From: Sedimentisphaerales bacterium
GTDB lineage: Bacteria; Planctomycetota; Phycisphaerae; Sedimentisphaerales; Anaerobacaceae
DNA: 53,400 bases
Assembly: GCA_016930645.1 (NCBI GenBank)
Contig: JAFGGH010000021.1
Coordinates: 1 to 53,400 of the forward strand
Direction: 5' to 3'
Positions 45,022 through 53,400 of the stretch are shown one piece after another; within the stretch, counting starts at the first letter, position 1, and every line of letters starts with the position of its first letter. The notes under the pieces were generated by a model. That model ran no database searches. It was given only the letters and a program-made list of their open reading frames with translations, and was not told the origin of the DNA. The translations under genes were made by a program, and so were the position numbers.

Positions 45022-45213
45022 GTGGAAAATAAGAAAACTAATAAAAATCCCATAAAAGACGCTGTCCTCAGCGACATTAGAAATGCGATTGCCGGCCTTG
45101 ATTATGGAACCGTTACGATTAAGGTGCATAACGCCAAAATCGTGCAAATAGAGATAACCCAAAAGAAACGTTTCGATGACGCCGGACTGGTTGAGAAAGG
45201 AGGTGGCATATAG
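45022..45213 (+). CDS. YezD-like DUF2292 small protein
   Basis: A 63-residue protein starting at GTG with AAGGA ten bases upstream. The DUF2292 core is seen: IRNAIAGLDYGTVTIKVHNA followed by KIVQIEITQKKRF. Members of this family (B. subtilis YezD) are found beside sulfate or sulfur assimilation genes; their function is unknown. It is the first gene of the rightward sulfur operon. Its size suggests a small DNA- or protein-binding accessory factor. Confidence 0.8.
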   Translation: MENKKTNKNPIKDAVLSDIRNAIAGLDYGTVTIKVHNAKIVQIEITQKKRFDDAGLVEKGGGI

Positions 45214-45346
45214 CATAAGCCTATTGTGGCCAATCGGTCAATCCGAACCGGCTGAATATATTGTGTAACAATTGAATAACAAATTATTTTGCTGCAGGAA
45301 CAACCAGACATCTGGAAAATCCTGACTGAGAAAAGGAGATTTTCCG

Positions 45347-47523
<2,177 letters not shown>

Positions 47524-47543
47524 AAAGTTATGTGAGGTGTAAA

Positions 47544-48473
47544 ATGGCAAGAATATTTGAAGACATTACTAAAACCATAGGCAATACGCCTCTGGTGAAA
47601 CTCAACAGGATTACCGAAGGCTTAAACGCCACGATTCTGGCAAAGCTCGAATCATTCAACCCTCTCTCCAGTGTCAAAGACAGAATAGGCTTAGCGATGA
47701 TTGAAGACGCCGAAAAGAAAGGTCTGCTGCACGAGGACTCGGTGATTATCGAGCCGACCAGCGGTAATACGGGAATCGCCCTGGCATTTGTAGCTGCGGC
47801 AAAAGGGTACAAGCTGATTCTTACAATGCCTGAAACTATGAGCCTCGAACGCAGGCAGCTCTTAAAAATCTTCGGCGCAGAGCTTGTGCTTACAGAAGGG
47901 GCAAAAGGAATGAAAGGAGCGATTGAAAAGGCCCAGGAGCTTGTGGAAAAAACACCGAACGGTTTTATGCCGCAGCAGTTCGACAATCCCGCTAATCCCG
48001 AAATACATCGCAAAACCACAGCAGAAGAAATATGGAACGACACCGACGGCAAAGTGGACATTTTCGTTTCCGGCATCGGCACAGGCGGCACTATTACCGG
48101 TGTATCCGAGGTAATTAAGCAGAGGAAAAAAACAATTGAGGTGATTGGAGTTGAGCCGGATGCCTCGCCTGTATTGTCCGGCGGCGAGCCGGGCCCGCAC
48201 AAGATTCAGGGCATAGGCGCCGGCTTTATTCCTAACGTTTTAAACAGGCAGGCAATTGACGAGATTATTCGCGTAAAGGATGAAGATGCCGCTGAAGTTG
48301 CCAGGCGACTGGCAAAGCTGGAGGGTGTTCTGGGCGGCATCTCCTGCGGCGCTGCTTTATGGGCTGCGCTCGAGGTGGGTAAACGCAAAGAAAACAACGG
48401 CAAACTAATTGTAGTTGTGCTGCCCGACACGGGTGAGCGGTATCTTTCTACCTGGCTGTTTCAGGAACCATAG
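47544..48473 (+). CDS. cysK: cysteine synthase (copy 2)
   Basis: A 309-residue O-acetylserine sulfhydrylase with PLP Lys in [14 protein letters not shown], substrate loop [12 protein letters not shown] and phosphate loop [11 protein letters not shown]. It is similar along its length to the copy at 43377-44321. The start at 47544 ([20 protein letters not shown], preceded by GAGGTG) matches the family's usual N-terminus; an ATG at 47520 overlapping the metY stop would add eight residues. It has no cysE partner on this side, so it relies on the one in the facing operon. Confidence 0.92.
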   Translation: MARIFEDITKTIGNTPLVKLNRITEGLNATILAKLESFNPLSSVKDRIGLAMIEDAEKKGLLHEDSVIIEPTSGNTGIALAFVAAAKGYKLILTMPETMSLERRQLLKIFGAELVLTEGAKGMKGAIEKAQELVEKTPNGFMPQQFDNPANPEIHRKTTAEEIWNDTDGKVDIFVSGIGTGGTITGVSEVIKQRKKTIEVIGVEPDASPVLSGGEPGPHKIQGIGAGFIPNVLNRQAIDEIIRVKDEDAAEVARRLAKLEGVLGGISCGAALWAALEVGKRKENNGKLIVVVLPDTGERYLSTWLFQEP

Positions 48474-48580
48474 AGTCGCATTGCGAGCATAGTATAAAGA
48501 GCGTATTTTGTAACATGGAATCGAAGTTTATGGTTGACTCGATATAAGAAAACATACATCAATAATGAAAGGAGACAGGA

Positions 48581-49432
48581 ATGTTTCAGCAGGTAAGTGA
48601 ATCACAGATAACACGTGCAATTGTAAGCGAGTTTGCAAAATGGTTCCAGGAGTATATTGTTTCAGACGTCATAGTTGTCGGCGGAGGACCAAGCGGTTTA
48701 ACGGCGGCGAGGGATTTGGCCGGGAACGGTTTTAAGGTTCTGGTTATCGAGAGCAACAATTACATCGGCGGCGGCTTCTGGATTGGCGGATATCTTATGA
48801 ACACCCTGACGTTCCGGGCGCCTTCCCAGAAAATGCTGGACGAGCTCAAAATACCGTATAAAGAAGTCGATGACGGATTGTTTGTTGCCGACGGCCCGAA
48901 TGCCTGTTCAAAACTCATTTCTTCAGCTTGCGATGCTGGTGTAAAAATTCTTAATATGACCAAATTTGACGATGTAGTTCTGCGACATAACAGGGTGGGA
49001 GGCGTAGTAATTAACTGGACACCGGTCTCTGCTCTGCCAAGGGCGATTACGTGTGTTGACCCGGTTTCTCTTGAGTCGAAGGTGGTTATTGACGCAACCG
49101 GTCACGATGCCTGGGTATGCAGAAGCCTTGAGAAAAGAAACCTGCTTACCCTCAAAACATTCGGGCCTATGGATGTAGCGACTTCTGAGGATTTGGTAGT
49201 CGAAAACACGGGCGAGATATTCCCGGGGCTGTTCGTCTGCGGTATGGCTGTCTCCACCGCTTACGGAATACCGCGCATGGGTCCCACCTTTGGTGGCATG
49301 CTGCTATCAGGAAGAAAGGCGGCAAAGCTGATAGAGGAAAAAGTTTTTTCTACTGCTCGCCGCGATGCGACCTGCTGCGACAGTGCGACTGCACGGCGAG
49401 TCGCGTCGCAGCGGGTCGGAATAACAGAATAA
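48581..49432 (+). CDS. thi4: Thi4-family thiazole synthase (ADP-thiazole synthase)
   Basis: A 283-residue Rossmann-fold enzyme making the thiamin thiazole from NAD and glycine. The dinucleotide motif VIVVGGGPSGLTAARDLA (30-47) is followed by VIESNNYIGGGFWIGGYLMN and a C-terminal PRMGPTFGGMLLSGRKAA loop. Cys158 lies in ITCVDP, where yeast Thi4 has its sulfur-donating Cys and archaeal sulfide-using enzymes have His. The last ~27 residues (from about TARRDATCC) read through repeat-like DNA and are not conserved. AAAGGAGA precedes the ATG. It is the last gene of the sulfur operon. No TPP riboswitch is seen upstream. Confidence 0.9.
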   Translation: MFQQVSESQITRAIVSEFAKWFQEYIVSDVIVVGGGPSGLTAARDLAGNGFKVLVIESNNYIGGGFWIGGYLMNTLTFRAPSQKMLDELKIPYKEVDDGLFVADGPNACSKLISSACDAGVKILNMTKFDDVVLRHNRVGGVVINWTPVSALPRAITCVDPVSLESKVVIDATGHDAWVCRSLEKRNLLTLKTFGPMDVATSEDLVVENTGEIFPGLFVCGMAVSTAYGIPRMGPTFGGMLLSGRKAAKLIEEKVFSTARRDATCCDSATARRVASQRVGITE

Positions 49433-49604
49433 ACTACCTTTGCCGTGAAGTCGCATAAAAGGGTATTGAAATGGAAAGGTCTGCTTTTGTTAGAATTTTT
49501 TTGAAAAAATTCTGTAAAAATGCGTTTTTAAGCCTAAAATCAAAGGCAAATGCCGGCTTTTTTCTAAAAAACATTTCAAAAACCGACCTTAATAGTCAAT
49601 TTAC

Positions 49605-49633
49605 TTGACAGGGCAAGAGCTAACTATTACAAT
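49605..49633 (+). promoter_or_regulatory. promoter of the GT4 fusion gene
   Basis: TTGACA at 49605-49610, a 17-base spacer, TACAAT at 49628-49633, about 40 bases before the ATG. The sequence TACTTGACAGGG is shared with the sulfur-operon promoter at 44875-44886. A perfect AT-rich hairpin (AGAATTTTTT/AAAAAATTCT, 49492-49513) lies upstream, after thi4. Confidence 0.7.
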
Positions 49634-49675
49634 TTCTATTCGCCAGTATAAAGACGGCTTGGTCGGAGTCTAAGG

Positions 49676-52021
49676 ATGGCACAAAACAAAGGTAAGAAAA
49701 TCGCATTTATATCAACATTCAATCCAAGAAAATGCGGTATCGCAACCTTCACATCTGACCTGATTAACAATATATCCGCCTGTGCAAAAGGACAATTTCA
49801 GCCCATCGTTGTAGCTATGCAGGCAGATAACACGCTGCATTATTCGGAACCGGTCAAATTCGAAATCAGACAGGAAGTAAAAAATGATTACATCTGCGCC
49901 GCGGACTATATCAACTTCAGTCACGTCGATGCTGTTTCCGTACAGCATGAATTCGGATTATTCGGCGGTCAGGCCGGCTCTTATCTCGACCTTCTGCTAA
50001 GCCGTTTGAATGCCCCTGTCATCACAACTTTACATACAGTTCTTGACGACCCTTCTCCGGACTATTACCAGTCAATGACTGATTTGTGCAGCAGTTCCTA
50101 TCAGGTCATCACTATGAACCAGCGCGGAATTAATATGCTCCGTGATATTTATGATATGCCTGAAAAGAAAATAAAACTCATACCGCACGGCATACCCGAT
50201 TTGCCTTTTGTTGACAGCAACTACTACAAACACAAGTTCGGTATGGAGCACAAAAAAACCATACTCACCTTCGGGCTGCTCAGCAGGAACAAAGGCATAG
50301 AGTTAATGCTGCAGGCGATGCCTGAAATCATAAAAGCCGAACCGTCCGCCCTTTATGTCATACTTGGTATGACACACCCGCTGGTGCTGAAGCACGAGGG
50401 TGAATCATACAGGTTCAGCCTTCAGCGAATGGTTAAAGAGCTTGGAATAACCAAAAATGTCATCTTTCATAACAGGTTTGTAAAGGAAGAAGAATTATAC
50501 AATTTTCTCTGCGCAACCGATATCTACGTTACCCCGTACCTGAGCAGGGAGCAGCTCACAAGCGGTACCCTTTCCTTTGCGGTAGGCGCCGGCAAAGCCG
50601 TCATTTCAACTCCATACTGGGCAGCAGAGGAGCTGCTCGCAGAAGGCCGCGGAATAATCGTACCATTCAAAGACCATAAAAGAATGGCTGAGGAAATTAT
50701 CAGAATACTGAACGATGAAAAAACATTTTACTCACTGAGAAGACGGGCCTATGATTACGGCAGAAGCAGAACCTGGCCGCAAATAGGCAAAAAATACTGG
50801 GAAATTTACAACGCAAAATCACTGCCCGTCTTAAGCTCCAGTAAACCGGATACGCTTACTGCCGAGTATAACCTTGATATGAATGTTCCGGAGCCGTCAC
50901 TTGCTCATCTGAAAAAGCTGACCGATGATACCGGCATGCTTCAGCACGCAAGGCTTACAATTCCCAACCGCCAGCTTGGCTATACAACAGACGACAACGC
51001 CAGGGCACTAATGGTAATGAACAAATACTACAACCAGAATCCCGACCCTGAAGCTCTCAGGCTGTTTGATATTTACCTGTCCTTCGTAATGTACGCCCAG
51101 GACGACAATGGAAATATCAAAAACGAAATGTCTTACGACAGAAAGTGGATACCAAACGAGCCTCCGAACGATGCCCTCGGAAGAACTTTAATGGCCCTTG
51201 GTTCGGTAATGGCTAATCCGCCTTCACCGAGTTATCTTTCGCTCGTAAAAGAGTGCTTTGATAAATCCGTTGAGCATATACCCAGCTTACATCCCCGCTC
51301 AATGGCATACGCTGTTCTCGGAATGAGCGATTATCTAAAGCAGTTCCCCGGTGCCAGTGACATAAAAAGGTATATGGCCGCCGCCGCCGATGAGCTTGTT
51401 ACTCAGTACGAACAAAACAGGTTCCCCGACTGGCAATGGTTCGAGGATATTCTGACCTATGACAATGCTATTCTGCCCCATGCGCTGTTGATGGCTTCAA
51501 AAAGTCTCGATGATAAATATCTTCAGGTCGCGATAAAAACCTGCAAATTCCTTATCGACCAGACTTACAACGCCGGACACTTTAGCTTTATAGGCTGTAA
51601 TGGATGGTATGAAAGAGACCGCACAAGAGCCAAATGGGACCAGCAGCCAGTCGAAGCGGCAGGAACCGTTATGATGCTTCACGACGCCTACGAAATCACT
51701 AAAGACAAGGAATACCTGAAGCTGCAAAGAAAGGCTTTTGACTGGTTCCTTGGCGCCAACGACCTTCACATACCGGTCTATAACTTCCGCTCAAGAGGCT
51801 GCCACGACGGACTGACCCCCACAGGCGTCAATCAAAACGAGGGGGCCGAAAGCACTTTGAGCTTTCTTTTAGCCCTGCTGACGGTAATAGAAAGTTATTC
51901 CGTTGCGCAAAAAATCCTGAAAACCAACCTCAGAAAAAAAAACGAATTAACTGAAATGCTGCGAATTAACGAAATTAAAACTCCTGAGTCTCATACACAA
52001 AAAACACAGGAGCTTAAATAA
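49676..52021 (+). CDS. GT4 glycosyltransferase fused to an alpha/alpha-toroid domain
   Basis: A 781-residue two-domain protein. The N-terminal GT-B part (about 1-390) is a GT4 retaining glycosyltransferase: KIAFISTFNPRKCGIATFTS, FGLLSRNKGIELML (near 198), and the EX7E-type region LTSGTLSFAVGAGKAVISTP. The C-terminal ~350 residues (from VPEPSLAHLKKLTDDTGMLQ through GYTTDDNARALMVMN and DWQWFEDILTYDNAILPHAL to EGAESTLSFLLAL) form a six-hairpin, glycosidase-like toroid. The fusion suggests synthesis or trimming of a mannose- or glucose-type glycan. Substrates cannot be read from sequence. It has its own promoter. Confidence 0.88.
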   Translation: MAQNKGKKIAFISTFNPRKCGIATFTSDLINNISACAKGQFQPIVVAMQADNTLHYSEPVKFEIRQEVKNDYICAADYINFSHVDAVSVQHEFGLFGGQAGSYLDLLLSRLNAPVITTLHTVLDDPSPDYYQSMTDLCSSSYQVITMNQRGINMLRDIYDMPEKKIKLIPHGIPDLPFVDSNYYKHKFGMEHKKTILTFGLLSRNKGIELMLQAMPEIIKAEPSALYVILGMTHPLVLKHEGESYRFSLQRMVKELGITKNVIFHNRFVKEEELYNFLCATDIYVTPYLSREQLTSGTLSFAVGAGKAVISTPYWAAEELLAEGRGIIVPFKDHKRMAEEIIRILNDEKTFYSLRRRAYDYGRSRTWPQIGKKYWEIYNAKSLPVLSSSKPDTLTAEYNLDMNVPEPSLAHLKKLTDDTGMLQHARLTIPNRQLGYTTDDNARALMVMNKYYNQNPDPEALRLFDIYLSFVMYAQDDNGNIKNEMSYDRKWIPNEPPNDALGRTLMALGSVMANPPSPSYLSLVKECFDKSVEHIPSLHPRSMAYAVLGMSDYLKQFPGASDIKRYMAAAADELVTQYEQNRFPDWQWFEDILTYDNAILPHALLMASKSLDDKYLQVAIKTCKFLIDQTYNAGHFSFIGCNGWYERDRTRAKWDQQPVEAAGTVMMLHDAYEITKDKEYLKLQRKAFDWFLGANDLHIPVYNFRSRGCHDGLTPTGVNQNEGAESTLSFLLALLTVIESYSVAQKILKTNLRKKNELTEMLRINEIKTPESHTQKTQELK

Positions 52022-52050
52022 ACAATCCGAAATAATCACAAAATCAGTTG

Positions 52051-52191
52051 CTATTGACCGCCTTCGAGAATTTCTTCACTTTTTTCACCTGTCCATTTAA
52101 TATCCCCACCGATTCCCTGGACAGTCTGGCAGCCGATTACCGAAATGCAAAAACTCAAAAGCAAAGCTATTAACAAAATCTTTCTAATCAT
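52051..52191 (-). CDS. entericidin-like small lipoprotein
   Basis: A 46-residue protein on the minus strand. It starts MIRKILLIALLLSFCISVIG, has a lipobox VIGC with Cys21, and a mature part beginning CQTVQGIGGDIKWTGE. This closely follows entericidin A/B (C-N-T-V-x-G-x-G-x-D-I-x-x-x-G pattern), small outer-membrane-directed lipoproteins linked to stress or lysis in E. coli. AGGTGAGG lies nine bases before the ATG. It is convergent with the GT4 gene and divergent from xthA. Only one entericidin-type gene is present. Confidence 0.8.
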   Translation of the reverse strand: MIRKILLIALLLSFCISVIGCQTVQGIGGDIKWTGEKSEEILEGGQ

Positions 52192-52358
52192 CTTTTAATA
52201 CCTCACCTTATAATTTTCTACGTTTGTTCAACAACTCCTTGCACAAAGCGCCCGATAAAACGATAATATGGCAAATAATGCTTAACAGCATTGCTAATGG
52301 ATAATATCGGGCAAAACGCTGATTTTTATGAAGATATTTTGCCGAAAAGGCCTGCTAA

Positions 52359-53132
52359 ATGAAAATCGCAAGCTTTAACGTCAACTCAATTCGCACCCGC
52401 CTGCCGCTCCTAATCGAATGGCTGCAAAAGAATCAGCCCGATGCTCTGTGCGTCCAGGAAACAAAAGTCCAGGACAAGGATTTTCCAAAAGAGGCCTTCG
52501 AAGAAATCGGCTATCAGGCTATTTTCGCAGGCCAGAAAAGCTATAACGGCGTCGCGATTATATCGAAACAGAAACTACAAAAAATACAATACGGCTTTGA
52601 TGATGAGCCGAAAGACCAGCCGCGCCTTATAAAGGCAAAGCTCGGCAAACTCAATATCGTAAATACCTATATCCCGCAGGGCTTCGAGCCGGACTCAGAA
52701 AAATTCCAGTACAAACTCGAGTGGTTCGCTCGCCTGCTGAATTTCTTTAAGAAAAATTTCAAACCTTCGGATTTACTTGTCTGGCTTGGCGATTTTAATA
52801 TCGCCCCAACCGATAAAGACCTCTACGACCCGCAAGGCTTATCCGGCAGCGTCTGCTATCATCCCGACGTCCACAAGGCCCTGCAGAAGGTAATGGATTT
52901 CGGCTTTGTTGATTGTTTCAGATTACACAACGACCAAGCCAGCCAATACACCTTCTGGGATTACAGATTGCCGAACGGATTCAAACGCAATCTCGGCTGG
53001 CGATTAGACCACATAATGGCCACAAAACCTTTAGCCGACAAATGCACAGCCTGCCTGATTGATATTGACCCCCGAACAAAAGACCGCCCGAGCGATCACA
53101 CACCCATCATCGCAGAATTCAAAATCGATTAG
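52359..53132 (+). CDS. xthA: exodeoxyribonuclease III / AP endonuclease
   Basis: A 257-residue Mg-dependent nuclease of base-excision repair that cleaves at abasic sites. It shows the family signatures ASFNVNSIRTRLPLLIEW, LCVQETKVQD (metal-binding Glu), GDFNIAPTDKDLYDP and the C-terminal WRLDHIMAT and SDHTPIIAEF (catalytic Asp-His). The length and order match E. coli XthA. AAAGG lies eight bases before the ATG. Confidence 0.96.
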   Translation: MKIASFNVNSIRTRLPLLIEWLQKNQPDALCVQETKVQDKDFPKEAFEEIGYQAIFAGQKSYNGVAIISKQKLQKIQYGFDDEPKDQPRLIKAKLGKLNIVNTYIPQGFEPDSEKFQYKLEWFARLLNFFKKNFKPSDLLVWLGDFNIAPTDKDLYDPQGLSGSVCYHPDVHKALQKVMDFGFVDCFRLHNDQASQYTFWDYRLPNGFKRNLGWRLDHIMATKPLADKCTACLIDIDPRTKDRPSDHTPIIAEFKID

Positions 53133-53154
53133 AAAATTTAGCCCCGCTATTTTC

Positions 53155-53171
53155 ACCCGCCTACGGCGGGT
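53155..53171. terminator. hairpin after xthA
   Basis: ACCCGCC, loop TAC, GGCGGGT: a perfect 7-bp stem 23 bases after the xthA stop. No T-run follows, so it may be a repeat rather than a true terminator. Confidence 0.35.
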
Positions 53172-53194
53172 AAATCCAGCCACAGATTCCACAG

Positions 53195-53340
53195 ATAATT
53201 GGGTTCGTTTTTCTACAAAAGCCAATTTTTGACCAATAATTGGCTTCGTATTGGGTTCGTTTGGGTTCGTTTTGGGTTTGTTTTTCTTTGGAATCCTTGT
53301 TTTTGGGCCTAAACGTGAGAAAATTGGGTTCGTTTTGCAT
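53195..53340. repeat. imperfect short tandem repeats of the TTGGGTTCGTTT type
   Basis: TTGGGTTCGTTT recurs at about 53200, 53251, 53260 and 53323, with related words between. Read on the minus strand this gives a low-complexity Lys/Thr/Asn/Pro frame (KTNPIF, KTNPNEPN), a pattern I recall as dispersed in planctomycete genomes. It is not a protein-coding gene in my view. The sequence ends in repeat words ACCACGAATGAACACAAATC. Confidence 0.65.
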
Positions 53341-53400
53341 AAAAAAGTTTTTTCTCTAACCACGAATGAACACAAATCAACACTAAAGGTCTTTAGCCAC

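Noticed and set aside
47528-48202. 224-codon minus-strand frame
   Set aside because: It is a shadow of the second cysteine synthase gene, with a composition typical of antisense frames.
48474-48580. TPP riboswitch before thi4
   Set aside because: No CTGAGA or thi-box-like conserved segments are visible and the gap is short.
53031-53375. 114-codon minus-strand frame rich in Lys, Asn and Pro
   Set aside because: It is a translation of the TTGGGTTCGTTT repeat block and the 3' end of xthA in antisense.

Overview
The window is a chromosomal segment of a Planctomycetota bacterium, most likely class Phycisphaerae (Sedimentisphaerales-like). This is inferred from gene style rather than any marker gene: LamG/fibronectin-type exported proteins, an HNH-AP2 endonuclease of the type common in that group, DUF3034, and many short dispersed repeats between genes. 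There is no rRNA, tRNA, CRISPR array or recognisable prophage.

Layout. 107-4810: a large CBS-PAS hybrid histidine kinase, divergent from the membrane protease SppA. 4854-16164: an AT-rich accessory island read on the minus strand. It holds an HNH-AP2 endonuclease, an MvaI/BcnI-like restriction enzyme with two N4-cytosine-type methyltransferases, an SH3 lipoprotein, and a two-gene restriction system in which a nuclease-like domain is fused to the HsdM-like subunit and followed by an HsdS-like subunit. 16734-19146: a rhomboid protease with a TPR tail and an Xaa-Pro peptidase. 19258-26885: proA, a two-gene ATP-citrate-lyase-like enzyme, proB and a P5C dehydrogenase, all on the minus strand. 26925-36645: a GH51 arabinofuranosidase, a PhoB-type regulator and its probable histidine kinase separated by a REP-associated transposase, a second such transposase, and a LamG protein. 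37018-38127: small genes, including a toxin-antitoxin-like pair. 38148-49432: a sulfur and Fe-S divergon. 49676-53132: a GT4 glycosyltransferase fused to a toroid domain, a 46-residue entericidin-like lipoprotein, and xthA.

How the genes work together. The clearest system is the sulfur/Fe-S divergon. An Rrf2 regulator heads a leftward operon (cysK, cysE, nadA, metY, nifU, nifS) that makes cysteine, homocysteine and Fe-S clusters. It faces a rightward operon (YezD/DUF2292, DUF3034, a second metY, a second cysK, thi4). Both promoters lie in the 240-bp gap, each with the heptamer AGTAGGA just downstream of the predicted start. The restriction island is the most mosaic part. Both restriction operons carry the same upstream promoter block, and both start with a short peptide that looks like the severed N-terminus of a methyltransferase. 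The RAYT/REP elements appear to have split a kinase-regulator pair.

Start codons were moved from the longest frame where promoter position, Shine-Dalgarno spacing or stop/start overlap argued for it (sppA, the hybrid kinase, the MvaI-like nuclease, methyltransferase 2, metY, the second cysK, the ATP-grasp subunit, the zinc-ribbon protein and the 64-residue orphan). All family names come from reading motifs; no database search was run.
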